32,634 nt of DNA from DASQFQ01 sp038327685 (GCA_038327685.1 JBBQLH010000049.1:1-32634), one strand, 5' to 3'. Shown: positions 22,624 through 30,873, counted from the stretch's first letter. Notes: a model not told the origin generated them from the sequence alone. Translations and numbers: made by a program.

Positions 22624-24843
22624 TCACGGCTCGTCGATTCCGTACTCGGAGATCAGGTGCGTGACCGGCAGCGGGGCGAGCCCTGCCTGGGCGGTGGTGA
22701 TCAGCCGGCGCTCCAGCCAGTGCGACTTCCCCGGCGGGAAGGTGGCGATCACGACCTCGTCGGCTCGGAAGTTCACGAGTGCGTCCTGTATCGCGGCCCA
22801 CGGATCTGCATCGCCCACCTCGCCGGCCACCACGACGTCGCGCGACTGCAGTTCGCTCACCGCGGCGTCGACACGCTCGCGCGCCGCCCTGACGGCGCCG
22901 TCGGTGTCGGAGACGTAGTGCGCCAAGCGCTTGTTGAGCGCCGGCGCGGCGACGAGCACCTCATGTTGCCCGTGCTCCTTGGCCAAGGCTTCCACGTGAT
23001 CGTGGATGGCGGGGCACTCGCAGGTGCGGTTGGCGATGAGCAGGATGCGGTGGGGCACGGCGGCCTCTCGTTCGGTGGTGGGGTGATCGAGCTCCCAGGC
23101 GGTGGTGATCAGCCCGATGTGGCTGAAGGCCTGAGGGAAGTTGCCGAGCAGCTCGCCGGCGGTGGCGTCGACCTCCTCAGCGAGCAGCCCGAGATCGTTG
23201 GCGTAGCCTGCGACCTGCGCGAACAGCCTCTCGGCCGCGGTGCGCTCGCCGGTCCGCGCCCAGCAGGCGGCGAGCCAGAATGAGCAGAGTAGGAAGGTGC
23301 CCTCTCCGCCTTCGAGCCCGTCGACGCTGTGGTAGCGCAGCACCAGCCCGTCCTCGGTCAGCTCGTGCGCAACGGCGTCGATCGTGGCTCGCATGCGAGG
23401 GTCGGTGGCGGGCAGGAAGCCGACGAGGGGCATGAGGAGGGCGGCCGCGTCGAGCTCATCGCTTTCGAAGGCCTGCGCGAAGGCGCCGCGGCGTGCGCTC
23501 CAGCCCTGAGCGAGGATCGCGCTGCGGATCGCGGCGCGCTCCGCGGCCCACGTCTCCGGCTTGGCGTACGCGCCGAGCCGGCCGGCGAGGTCCACGGCGC
23601 GGTCCAGCGCCACCCAGCACATCAGCTTGGAGCTGACGTGGTGCTGCGCCGGGCCGCGCATCTCCCACATGCCCTGGTCGGGCTCGCGCCAGCGCCCGGC
23701 CGCTTCGTCGGCCAGCCCCACGGCGAAGCGCTGCAGCTCGGGATCGAGCTCGCCCAGGTTCTCGCGGAAGCGGTGCAGCGCGTCCAGTAGGTGCCCGTAG
23801 ACGTCGAGCTGGGTCTGCCGATAGGCGTCGTTGCCCACGCGCACCGGCCGCGAGTCGCGCCAGCCGCGGAGGTGCGGCAGTTCGCGCTCGGGCAGCTCGT
23901 GCTCTCCGCCCACGCCGAACATGATCTGCAGCGTGCCCTGGCCGTCGCCGGCGGCGCGGGCCAGGAAGCGCAGGAAGGCGCCCGCCTCCTCCGGGCACGC
24001 GCCGATGTAGAGCGCTTGCAGCGCGAGGCTCGCGTCGCGCACCCACGCGAAGCGGTAGTCCCAGTTGCGCGCGCCGCCCACCGCTTCGGGCAGCGAAGTG
24101 GTGGCGGCCGCCACTACGGCGCCGCTCGGTCGATAACTGAGACCCTTGAGCACGCGCGCCGAGAGCCGCACGGCGCCGCGGTGGCGCCCGCGGTAGCGGT
24201 CGTGGGCGGTCTCCCACGAGCGCCAGGCCGCGACCGTGTCGGCGAGGACGATCCCGACGTCGGCCGGCGCGGTGGGCGTCACGCCGAGGCGCAGCGCGCT
24301 CCCCACCTGCTGGCCCGCCGCGACCGCAAAGCGACCCTCCGCCCGGCCATCGTCGAGCGCGAGCGGGTGCCCGGCACGGACGGCACCGTCCGCCCAGCGC
24401 AGGGCATCCGCGTTGAGCGTCAGGGTGGGTGCCACGGCCGCGTAACCGGGACGCGGGGCCAGCTCCACCGTGAAGGCCACCTGGCCGTGGACGCCGGTCA
24501 CCAGGCGCAGCAGCTCGTGTGGCGCGGCCAGGCCGAGATCATGGCCGCGCTGACCACGCGCGAAGGCCATCGCGTCGAGCAGCTGAGCTTGCCCGTCGGC
24601 GGTGGTGAAGGTGGTCTCGAGGACCAGCGTCCCCGGCAGATAGCGCCGCTGGACGGTATGCGGCGCGAGCGGCCGGATCCACCAGTGCCCCGCCGTCGGG
24701 TCGAGCAGCCGGGCGAACAGCGAGGGCGCGTCATAGCGCGGCAGGCACAGCCAGTCCACCGATCCGGCGCGGGAGACGAGCGCTGCGCCGTTGCAGTCGG
24801 CAAGCAGCGCGTAGTCGGCGATCGGCCGGAAGCCACCGGGCAT
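22624..24843 (-). CDS. GH15 glucoamylase/trehalase-like protein fused to a C-terminal stress-protein-like domain
   Basis: From ATG 24843 the protein has 739 residues and no signal peptide. Residues 1-590 are a GH15 enzyme. It opens FRPIADYALLADCNGAALVS with GSVDWLCLPRYDAPSLFARLL. The acid region is GEHELPERELPHLRGWRDSR with PVRVGNDAYRQTQLDVYG, and the base region is GLLAEEVDATAGELLGNFPQ with AFSHIGL. This cytosolic type acts on alpha-glucosides such as trehalose, maltodextrins or glycosyl-glycerate products. From about residue 596 a second domain starts PHRILLIANRTCECPAIHDH and contains DADPWAAIQDALVNFRADEV. It looks like an alpha/beta universal-stress-like domain that I would expect as a separate small protein. 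The in-frame junction is unusual. Confidence 0.85.
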   Translation of the reverse strand: MPGGFRPIADYALLADCNGAALVSRAGSVDWLCLPRYDAPSLFARLLDPTAGHWWIRPLAPHTVQRRYLPGTLVLETTFTTADGQAQLLDAMAFARGQRGHDLGLAAPHELLRLVTGVHGQVAFTVELAPRPGYAAVAPTLTLNADALRWADGAVRAGHPLALDDGRAEGRFAVAAGQQVGSALRLGVTPTAPADVGIVLADTVAAWRSWETAHDRYRGRHRGAVRLSARVLKGLSYRPSGAVVAAATTSLPEAVGGARNWDYRFAWVRDASLALQALYIGACPEEAGAFLRFLARAAGDGQGTLQIMFGVGGEHELPERELPHLRGWRDSRPVRVGNDAYRQTQLDVYGHLLDALHRFRENLGELDPELQRFAVGLADEAAGRWREPDQGMWEMRGPAQHHVSSKLMCWVALDRAVDLAGRLGAYAKPETWAAERAAIRSAILAQGWSARRGAFAQAFESDELDAAALLMPLVGFLPATDPRMRATIDAVAHELTEDGLVLRYHSVDGLEGGEGTFLLCSFWLAACWARTGERTAAERLFAQVAGYANDLGLLAEEVDATAGELLGNFPQAFSHIGLITTAWELDHPTTEREAAVPHRILLIANRTCECPAIHDHVEALAKEHGQHEVLVAAPALNKRLAHYVSDTDGAVRAARERVDAAVSELQSRDVVVAGEVGDADPWAAIQDALVNFRADEVVIATFPPGKSHWLERRLITTAQAGLAPLPVTHLISEYGIDEP

Positions 24844-24949
24844 CACCCACCACGCTAGGCCGCGCAACTTACGGGGAGGAGAACAGGCGCAGCCGCCGAC
24901 GGGCGCTGCCTCAGGACTCCAGGCGCAGGATCTGACCATGACGCCGCGC

Positions 24950-25020
24950 CGGTCGGCGGCGTGACGAGCAGGCCCAGCACCATCCCGGGGCGGGCGACGA
25001 TGGCCGCGGCGCAGTCCGTC
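24950..25020 (-). pseudogene. Inverted fragment of the C-terminus of a type II haloacid dehalogenase
   Basis: Reverse strand from about 25016 reads CAAAIVARPGMVLGLL. The HAD fragment at the window end reads CAAAFVARPGMALSPV, in matching DNA context. It lies upstream of a peroxiredoxin fragment and in the opposite direction, so part of a peroxiredoxin-HAD gene pair appears to have been inverted. No longer gene can be read around it. Confidence 0.55.
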
Positions 25021-25043
25021 CGCGAGCACCTCCTGCACGGGCG

Positions 25044-25325
25044 CTCGACGTCCGCGTCGTCGCGCTCTCCGTCGACGACGAGCAGACGACCCGGGCCCTG
25101 GTGGACAAGCATGGCCTGAGCTTCCCGGTCGGGCACGACGCCCACGCCATCGCCGCCACCACCGGCGCGTTCGTCAACCCGGAACCGACGTTCCTGCAGT
25201 CCACGGGGTTCGTGCTCGACCCGAGCGGGCATGTGCTCGTCAGCGTGTACTCGAGCGGCGCCATTGGACGACTCGTGCCCGACGACGTCATCGGGATGGT
25301 CCGCTACCTGCGCGAGGAGAGATGA
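25044..25325 (+). pseudogene. 5'-truncated AhpC/TSA-type peroxiredoxin
   Basis: The frame from about 25044 reads LDVRVVALSVDDEQTTRALV, then FPVGHDAHAIAATTGAFVNP and LVSVYSSGAIGRLVPDDVIG, ending at TGA 25325. It is nearly identical in protein to residues 64-160 of the intact peroxiredoxin at 31905. The N-terminal half with the YRGSWCPYC redox motif is absent, so the fragment cannot act as a peroxidase. A short in-frame GTG at 25101 could still be translated. The stop overlaps the next start as ATGA, as at the intact locus. Confidence 0.85.
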
Positions 25326-26146
25326 CTCCGGCCTCTCGCATCCTCGCGTTCGACGTCAACGAGACCCTGCTGGACCTCAGCCCGCTCGACGCGCGCTTCG
25401 AGCGGCACCTCGGCGACGGCTCGCTGCGCGGCCAGTGGTTCGCGCAGATGCTGCAGCTCTCGTCCGTCGGGGCGATCACGGACCAGTACCGCCTTGTGCT
25501 CCCGTTCGCTTCAGCGGTGCCGGCCGGGACGCCGGCGCCGCCCGCGATCGTGGCGGGGACGGGGCCTTACCGGATCGCCGCGTTCGAGCCGGGCCGGCGC
25601 ATCCGGCTCGAGCGCAACCGCTTCTACCGCCCGTGGTCCGCGCTCGCGAGGCCGGACGGCTACCCGGACGTGATCGACGCGAGGCTGGGCGTCAAGGCGA
25701 GCGAGGCTATCGGCTCGATCCGCGCCGGTCGCCGGGATGTGGCGAACATGGGCACGGGGTATGCCGAGCTGGCGCGGCTCCGACGGCGCGACCCCGGCCC
25801 GATCCGCGACACCGTGTCGGCGGCGACGACGTGGATCTTCCTCAACACCCACGTTCCGCCCTTCGACGAGGTCGACGCCCGCCGCGCCGTGAGCCTCGCA
25901 ATCGACCGCCGCGCGGTCGTCGCGGCTGCAGGCAGGGATGCCGTCCGGGCCACGTGTCACATCATCCCGCCCGGCCTTCCCGGCTACCGGCCGGACTGCC
26001 CACCTCGCGGCGCGATGGAAGCGGTGTCGGCGTCCCGTTCGCTTGGCGTTGTCTGGGAGCCGGCTTGTCGACGCGAGCCGCGCCAAAACGGCGGGCGGCG
26101 ACCTGGCGCCACAAGCGCCGTTCTGCACGCCCGGTCACGAGGCTGA
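25322..26146 (+). pseudogene. Chimeric frame: N-terminus of a type II haloacid dehalogenase joined to part of an SBP_bac_5 solute-binding protein
   Basis: The uninterrupted 274-residue frame has two unrelated halves. Residues 1-58 (RILAFDVNETLLDLSPLDAR, RGQWFAQMLQLSSVGAITDQ) are the start of a HAD type II enzyme with nucleophile Asp11. From about residue 65 it becomes GTGPYRIAAFEPGRRIRLER with NRFYRPW, FLNTHVPPFDEVDARRAVSL and CHIIPPGLPGYRPDCPP. This is the middle of a peptide/nickel-type ABC solute-binding protein of the BTAD-fused kind common in Solirubrobacterales. After about residue 225 it is out of family. The HAD core and the binding-protein ends are missing, so function is unlikely. 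Confidence 0.75.
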
Positions 26147-26241
26147 CGCCCCTGTGAACCGTCCGCCAAGGCCCTGCGGAGCCCGGGTGCTCGGCATCCT
26201 CCGCCAGCCGGACTCCTAGCGTGGGCTGAGGGCGATCGGGC

Positions 26242-26700
26242 TCAGGCAGAATGCCGCTCGAGAGCGGCGAACGCGAGCCCGGTCGCCGCAGCGTAGACGG
26301 CGTGGTGGAAGGCGTCGATGGCGAGCTCCGCGGGTTCCGTCTTCCACGGTGGCGGCGCGACGTCGAGTGCCGGCAGCATGACCTGAGCGGAGCCCCAGAT
26401 CGCGGCGAAGTGCGCGACGACCGCGCTGCCGCCATCCAGGCCGGCGGTGTGGAGCAGTCCGCGAGCCGCGCCCCATGACGTCCCGTAGCTCCAGTGCACG
26501 ACGTTCGAGAAGCGCTGCTCGCCCGCCTCGTCGCGCGGCTGGATGCCGAGCACCTTGCCGGCGGCGTCGGCGGGCGCGCTGCTGGCTCCGCGGCCGCGTA
26601 GCTTCGCCTCGAGCGAGCTCGAGGCCGTCATCGCAGCCGTTCCGGCGGCACCGGCGAACAGTCCCTTGCCGACCGCCGCGGCGGCGTCTCCCAGTCGCAT
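26242..26700 (-). CDS. Hypothetical membrane-associated protein
   Basis: ATG 26700 is preceded by a good AGAGGA ribosome site, and upstream extensions are Arg-rich, so this start is favoured. The 152-residue protein has a small-residue-rich N-terminal helix (GLFAGAAGTAAMTASSSLEA). Two or three further hydrophobic stretches follow, including WSYGTSWGAARGLL, VVAHFAAIWGSAQVMLPALD and AVYAAATGLAFAALE. Glycine-rich helices suggest a small integral membrane protein. Family not named. The upstream DoxX-HTH gene lies 46 bases away on the same strand, so they may form an operon. Confidence 0.65.
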   Translation of the reverse strand: MRLGDAAAAVGKGLFAGAAGTAAMTASSSLEAKLRGRGASSAPADAAGKVLGIQPRDEAGEQRFSNVVHWSYGTSWGAARGLLHTAGLDGGSAVVAHFAAIWGSAQVMLPALDVAPPPWKTEPAELAIDAFHHAVYAAATGLAFAALERHSA

Positions 26701-26746
26701 TTCTCGATCCTCTCGTCGTCGTTGTGAGCGCGTCCGTGCCCCTCGT

Positions 26747-27472
26747 TCACCGGCGGGCCGCGCCCGGCGTTGCCACGCCGGCCGGAGCGTTCTCGTGGTG
26801 ATCGGCGAGTCTGCGCGTCGCGCCGTCGAGCACGTGATCGCGCCAGTCGTAGTAGACGGCCTGGGAGATGCCGTGGCGATCACACAGCTCGCTGACTGAG
26901 CAGTCGTCGCGGACGCCCTCGAGAACGATCTGCAGCTTGCGTTCGGCGCCGAAGCTCTGCTTGCCGTTGGCGGCCGCGGGGGGAGCGAGCGGCGGCTCGT
27001 CGCGGACCAGGCGTCCGCCGCGGAAGGTGGCGGCGGCGATGACCATGCCAGCGGTGACGAGGATGATGTCCTTGAGGACGTACTGGCCCTCGAGGGTGGG
27101 CGCGTGATGCGGTCCGCTGAACAGGCGGCCGGTGAGCAGGACGATGGGGGAGAGGATGCCGATGAACTCTGCGGCGAGCAGCCAGATCGCGAGGCGCATC
27201 CAGCGTCCGCTGAGGAAGCAGAGTCCGATGAAGCATTCGAGTGTCGCGATCGCGACGATCGCGATCGAGCCGGGGACGAGTCCGAATGTGAGTTGATCGG
27301 TGGTCTTGATGGCCAGGTCCTCGGCCGGGCTGACGCCGGGGAAGTACTTCAGAACGCCGAAGCCGAGGAACACCGCGCCGACTGACACCCGGAGGGCGGT
27401 GAGGCTGTAGCGGACGAGCTCGCGGTGGATCAGGTTCTCGATCGCGATGAAGCGGTTGGCCAGAGCGCGCAT
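26747..27472 (-). CDS. DoxX-like membrane protein fused to a transposase-type helix-turn-helix domain
   Basis: The 241-residue protein starts at ATG 27472. Residues 20-155 carry four hydrophobic helices with LRVSVGAVFLGFGVLKYFPG, AIVAIATLECFIGLCFLSGR, AIWLLAAEFIGILSPIVLL and VLKDIILVTAGMVIAAATF. This is a DoxX/YkgB-like core. After a Pro/Ala linker (PPLAPPAAANGKQ), residues 170-220 read ERKLQIVLEGVRDDCSVSEL with CDRHGISQAVYYDWRDHVLD, the HTH of IS3/IS911-type OrfA proteins. Such a pairing is unusual. It could be a membrane-tethered DNA-binding protein or the result of insertion-sequence capture. The coding frame is continuous. Confidence 0.75.
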   Translation of the reverse strand: MRALANRFIAIENLIHRELVRYSLTALRVSVGAVFLGFGVLKYFPGVSPAEDLAIKTTDQLTFGLVPGSIAIVAIATLECFIGLCFLSGRWMRLAIWLLAAEFIGILSPIVLLTGRLFSGPHHAPTLEGQYVLKDIILVTAGMVIAAATFRGGRLVRDEPPLAPPAAANGKQSFGAERKLQIVLEGVRDDCSVSELCDRHGISQAVYYDWRDHVLDGATRRLADHHENAPAGVATPGAARR

Positions 27473-27518
27473 GAGACTGACTGCGGGAATCGCGCGTCGG
27501 CGGATCAGTCCGGCGCGT

Positions 27519-27908
27519 CTACCCGGCGCGAGGTTCGAGGATGAAGACGAGGATCCCGGCGTCGGGGTCGGAATGGTGGTCGGCGAGCGTGGCGAGCACC
27601 GAGCGGCCGGTGAGCGCTTCGACGTGCTGCCGTGCCTTGGGCGCCATCGCGGTGTGCAGGACGTCGCGGACGGTCTGCACGGTGTCGTCGCGGTTCTGCT
27701 GGTGCAAGGTGCGCTCGAGCGGCGTCATGGTCTCGTGCAGGAGACACACGACGACGTCGTCGTGGATGAACGTGCGTGCACGCTTGGGACCGCGGCCGAC
27801 CGCTTCGCGGACGACCCCGACCACGGCGTCGGAGATCGCCGCGCCGAGTCGGCCGTCTGGGTCGGGGTGGGCGTCGTCTCTGGGCGGTGGGGAGTGCGAC
27901 TGCGACAT
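27519..27908 (-). CDS. MpsC/DUF2294 family protein
   Basis: The 129-residue protein from ATG 27908 has the DUF2294 pattern: AISDAVVGVVREAVGRGPKR followed by ARTFIHDDVVVCLLHETMTP LERTL, then VRDVLHTAMAPKARQHVEAL TGRSV, and it ends ILVFILEP. The family includes MpsC, linked in Staphylococcus to a membrane-potential-generating cation system. Actinobacterial copies are stand-alone and poorly understood. A possible AGAGGA ribosome site precedes the start. It is divergent from a second MpsC-like gene at 28129. Confidence 0.8.
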   Translation of the reverse strand: MSQSHSPPPRDDAHPDPDGRLGAAISDAVVGVVREAVGRGPKRARTFIHDDVVVCLLHETMTPLERTLHQQNRDDTVQTVRDVLHTAMAPKARQHVEALTGRSVLATLADHHSDPDAGILVFILEPRAG

Positions 27909-28128
27909 GGGGGTATCCTCTGGTTCGAGTCTGGTTGCGAGGCGAGGCGAGGCGGTTCGATAAGGCCGTCAGCAGCGCGAGTTCCTAACCGTGCCGAGCG
28001 CTGACTCGGTGGACCCTTCGGGAGCCGCCGGGCGGAGCGGGTGTGTGGCGATCGGGTCGCGTGACGACCCAGAAAGCACGGAGGGCTACGTGCTCCACCG
28101 CCACGCACGGATCACTCAGGTTACCGGG
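27909..28128. other. Divergent promoter region between two MpsC-like genes
   Basis: About 220 bases separate the two MpsC-like starts. It contains a short tandem GAGGC-type repeat (about 27937-27955). The open frame of the rightward gene extends back to GTG 27991, so the real gap may be smaller. I could not identify a confident ECF-type promoter. Confidence 0.4.
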
Positions 28129-28503
28129 ATGACCGCCGCCGACGGGGCGCTGGCCGGTTCGCGTCTGACCGACGCGATCTCGGCGGCGATGGTCGAGCTC
28201 TACGCGGAGTTCTACGAACACGCGCGCACGACGGCGACGACTTACATCAACGACAACATCGTCGTCTGCGTGCTGGAGAACATCCTCAGCGCCGACGAGA
28301 CGGCGCAGATCGACGACGGCAGCAGCGGCGACGTGATCGATGGGCGCGTCGCGTTCCAGGAGGGCGCCGAGGACGAGTTCACCGCCGCGATCGAGCGGCT
28401 GACGCACCGGTCCGTGACTGCATTCCTCAGTGCCAATCAGACCGCGCCGGGCGTCGCCTGTGAGCTGTTCTTTCTCGAGGCGCCGCCGGTGGCGGAGGCA
28501 TGA
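28129..28503 (+). CDS. Second MpsC/DUF2294-like protein, coupled to an ECF sigma factor
   Basis: The start is uncertain. ATG 28129 gives 124 residues that begin a few residues before the family core (LTDAISAAMVELYAEFYEHA, ARTTATTYINDNIVVCVLEN). GTG 27991 would add 46 polar residues. Later VAFQEGAEDEFTAAIERLTH followed by RSVTAFLSAN matches the lTGRkV-aflS region, and it ends CELFFLEAP. It is diverged from the neighbour at 27519: GRGP is lost and an Asp-rich insert (QIDDGSSGDVIDG) is present. The stop overlaps the sigma factor start as ATGA. A regulatory link to the sigma factor is possible. Confidence 0.7.
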   Translation: MTAADGALAGSRLTDAISAAMVELYAEFYEHARTTATTYINDNIVVCVLENILSADETAQIDDGSSGDVIDGRVAFQEGAEDEFTAAIERLTHRSVTAFLSANQTAPGVACELFFLEAPPVAEA

Positions 28504-29078
28504 CCGTGTTGGCCCGCCCGCGGATCGCGCCGGCAACCGACGAGGAGCTGATGGGTGCCGTGCAGCACGACGACCCCACCGCGTTCGGCGAGCTGTATGA
28601 CCGCCACGCGGGCCGCGCCTGGAGACTGGCACGCTCCATCTGCCACGACGCAGGCCGCGGCGAGGATGCCGTCCAGGAGGCATTTGTTTCGGTATGGCGG
28701 AGCCGGGCGAGCTATGACAGCGAAAGCGGTTCGGTTCGGAGCTGGCTGATGACGCTGGTTCGCAACCGGGCCGTCGATTCGCTCCGACGCGAGGCGGCCG
28801 TGCAGCGTCCTCGACTTGCCGACGGTGACTACACAGGGCCAGACCCCTCAGGCGGCTCGCTGCAGGACGACGTGATCGCCCGCACCGAGGCGGACGCGCT
28901 CCGTGTCAGCTTGCAGCAGCTGCCCGAGGCCCAGGCCGAGGTCATCGCGCTCGCCTACTACGGCGAGCTCAGCCACTCCGAGATCTCCACCCGACTCAGT
29001 CTGCCGCCGGGCACGGTCAAAGGACGCATGCGCCTCGGCCTCATGAAGCTACGCGACCAGCTCGAATCGACCGGTTGA
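28500..29078 (+). CDS. ECF-type RNA polymerase sigma factor (SigK-like group)
   Basis: The 192-residue protein starts at ATG 28500 in an ATGA overlap. Sigma region 2 is seen as FGELYDRHAGRAWRLARSIC, then GRGEDAVQEAFVSVWRSRAS and SGSVRSWLMTLVRNRAVDSL. Region 4 is LQQLPEAQAEVIALAYYGEL followed by SHSEISTRLSLPPGTVKGRM, which recognises the -35 box. It resembles ECF19/SigK. An anti-sigma factor gene usually follows such genes, but none is seen here. The coupled MpsC-like protein is the only candidate partner. Confidence 0.88.
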   Translation: MTVLARPRIAPATDEELMGAVQHDDPTAFGELYDRHAGRAWRLARSICHDAGRGEDAVQEAFVSVWRSRASYDSESGSVRSWLMTLVRNRAVDSLRREAAVQRPRLADGDYTGPDPSGGSLQDDVIARTEADALRVSLQQLPEAQAEVIALAYYGELSHSEISTRLSLPPGTVKGRMRLGLMKLRDQLESTG

Positions 29079-29118
29079 AGTAGACCGCGGTTCACGTCAG
29101 GATCGAGATGCCGATCCG

Positions 29119-29268
29119 GTGGCCGAGATCCAGCACGCCCTGCAGACGCGCCATGAGGGAGCCTCGATCAGTGCTGGGCTCGCCCAGCTCGAGGCGGACG
29201 ACACGATCGCGTCCCTGCTGGCGCGTGCCGTCAACGACCTCTACCGGTCGAGCGATCGCCGAGGCTGA
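29119..29268 (+). CDS. Possible 49-residue small protein
   Basis: From GTG 29119 a short frame reads VAEIQHALQTRHEGASISAG followed by LAQLEADDTIASLLARAVND. It has balanced, helix-forming composition unlike the Arg/Pro-rich shadow frames around it. It lies 40 bases after the sigma factor. There is no clear ribosome site and no known family. It may be a true small gene or a remnant. Confidence 0.3.
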   Translation: MAEIQHALQTRHEGASISAGLAQLEADDTIASLLARAVNDLYRSSDRRG

Positions 29269-29315
29269 AACCGGCGAGCACCTGCTCCAGACCGGCTGGT
29301 GAGCTCGCGCGGGGG

Positions 29316-29831
29316 CTAGCCGGACTCGAAGCGGTCCGCCGGCCGGGGTTGCGCGCTGCCGTAGCGCTCGATCACAGGACCGGCGGGCCACGGGACGCGG
29401 CCGAGCAGGCCCGCGCCCACGTCGAGCACACGGGCGGGGAAGACGCGTGCGACCGGGTCGTCGCGGAGGCGCGCGGCGTCCTCGCCGCGCGCGACGAGGA
29501 TCGAGCCCTCGAAGTGCGAGTCGTCGGTGAGCAGCGTCGAGACGGCGTCGAACGGCTCGCCGGCCAGCAGCTCGCGCCGCGCCCGCTGGACCGCGACGTC
29601 GTCGAACGCGAGCCGGGCGCCGGCGGGGGGGAGCACGAGCGAGACGCGCGCCGAGGCGCCCTCCGGGTCGACGATCCGCGCGTCGACGCGGCGGGCGTGC
29701 CGGACCGGCTTCGCGTGCCGCCGCCACGCGGCCATCACGCCGGCCGGCTCGCCTGTGAGCGTGCGAGCGGTCGCCGCCGCGTCCGCGCCGTCGGGGCGCT
29801 CGTCCACCAGCGCGAGCCACGCCCAGCTCAC
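29316..29831 (-). CDS. Hypothetical protein coupled to a peroxiredoxin-like gene
   Basis: The 171-residue protein starts at ATG 29831, overlapping the upstream stop as ATGA. It is soluble, with strands and helices such as VSLVLPPAGARLAFDDVAVQ, RARRELLAGEPFDAVSTLLT and GSILVARGEDAARLRDDPVA. A tail containing PWPAGPVIERYG follows. The DDPVARVFPARVL segment could be a YCII-like or small-domain signature, but I cannot assign a family. Tight coupling to the thioredoxin-fold protein suggests a joint role. Confidence 0.6.
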   Translation of the reverse strand: MSWAWLALVDERPDGADAAATARTLTGEPAGVMAAWRRHAKPVRHARRVDARIVDPEGASARVSLVLPPAGARLAFDDVAVQRARRELLAGEPFDAVSTLLTDDSHFEGSILVARGEDAARLRDDPVARVFPARVLDVGAGLLGRVPWPAGPVIERYGSAQPRPADRFESG

Positions 29832-30364
29832 GCGGTCGGGGCTTCCCAGTCGGATCGCAGCGAGCGCTGGAGCGCGCGCAGGTCCTGGCGCAGCTCCTCG
29901 AGCGTGGCGCGGCCGGAGGACCAGTAGCCGTCGTAGACGGCGTGGATTCGCAGGCCCTCGGGCGACAGGGTGAAGACGCGCGGGACGTAGGGGTCGTGCT
30001 TGGTGTCGGTCGCTTCACGCAGGCCGAGCTGCGCCAGCACGCTGCGCTCGGGGTCGCACAGGAACGTCCAGCGGGCGCCGAGCCCGGCGCGGTAGGCCGC
30101 GGCGACCTCGGGGGGGTCGACGCTGAGCGAGACGATGCGGGTGTAGGCGACCTCGGTCTCCTCCTGCAGCTCGAGCAGGCGCCGGAAGTAGCGCTGCTCC
30201 TTCGGGCACCACCAGCCGCGATAGCAGTGCAGGACGGTCGGGTCGCCGCCCACGAGCTCGGCGAGCTGGCGCACGTTGCCTGCATGGTCGGGCAGTTCGA
30301 GATCGGGGAACCGGTCGCCGGGCGCGAGCGGTGTCGTCGCGCTCACGGCTCGCCGCGCTTCCAT
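29828..30364 (-). CDS. Peroxiredoxin-like (AhpC/TSA) thioredoxin-fold protein
   Basis: From ATG 30364 the protein has 178 residues; GTG 30346 is an alternative start. It opens TTPLAPGDRFPDLELPDHAG, as AhpC/TSA proteins do. The redox region is TVLHCYRGWWCPKEQRYFRR. The Cys in WWCPKEQ sits at the peroxidatic position; the second position of the CxxC is Glu-replaced (CPKE), so it would be a 1-Cys type, with another Cys at HCYRG. A later FLCDPERSVLAQLGL is typical. It probably reduces peroxides in the cytoplasm and heads a two-gene operon. Confidence 0.8.
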   Translation of the reverse strand: MEARRAVSATTPLAPGDRFPDLELPDHAGNVRQLAELVGGDPTVLHCYRGWWCPKEQRYFRRLLELQEETEVAYTRIVSLSVDPPEVAAAYRAGLGARWTFLCDPERSVLAQLGLREATDTKHDPYVPRVFTLSPEGLRIHAVYDGYWSSGRATLEELRQDLRALQRSLRSDWEAPTA

Positions 30365-30392
30365 GCCGTCTCGATCGTCTGGTGCATCTGCG

Positions 30393-30873
30393 TCACGAAG
30401 CCGCGAACGCGGCGACGCTCGGCGCGTCCCGCGACGGCGTGTCACCAGAGTTCAGCACGGAGACCCGACCGCCACGCGCCGCGACGCTGACCGGCGCCAC
30501 GCCGCTGGAGGAAACGCTGCCGATCGGCCGCAGACCTGAGCGCGTGACGTGGAAGGCGGTCACGGAGTCCGAGCCGGAGTTGACGGCGTAGATCGTGTCG
30601 CCGTCGCCGCTGAGTGCTACGGCGCCCTGCCGCCCGCCCGGGCTGTCGAGTCCGCTGCCGCCGGTCGGGAAGCTGCCCGCCGGCGTCAGCCTCCCATCGC
30701 CGCCTCGGTCGAACTTCTGCACGGCGTTGCCGGCCGCCGCGTTGGTCTCGGTGTAGACCGCGCCGGCCGAGGCCATCGCGTTGCTCGCCGTCGCATGCCG
30801 CGAGGATGACGGTTGCCGCGAACGTCGCCGGGCGCCACCGAGCGCGACGCCGGGCCAATGCAACTGTGGACAC
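30393..30873 (-). pseudogene. Truncated lactonase-type beta-propeller lipoprotein with a frameshift
   Basis: The reverse frame from ATG 30873 encodes a signal (RPATFAATVILAAC) with lipobox-like LAAC, then leaves the family. A second frame from about 30785 continues AGAVYTETNAAAGNAVQKFD, then GAVALSGDGDTIYAVNSGSD and VAPVSVAARGGRVSVLNSG. These are the first propeller blades of the 6-phosphogluconolactonase/3-carboxymuconate-cyclase-like family. It stops at 30393 after about 160 residues where about 350 are expected, with a short tail SRDAPSVAAF. Non-functional unless the frameshift and the truncation are artefacts. Confidence 0.7.

Noticed and set aside
26747..26960. An IS3-family insertion sequence
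   Set aside because: Only an HTH resembling OrfA is present. No integrase (DDE) domain, terminal inverted repeats or target duplication was seen, so I treat it as a domain fusion.
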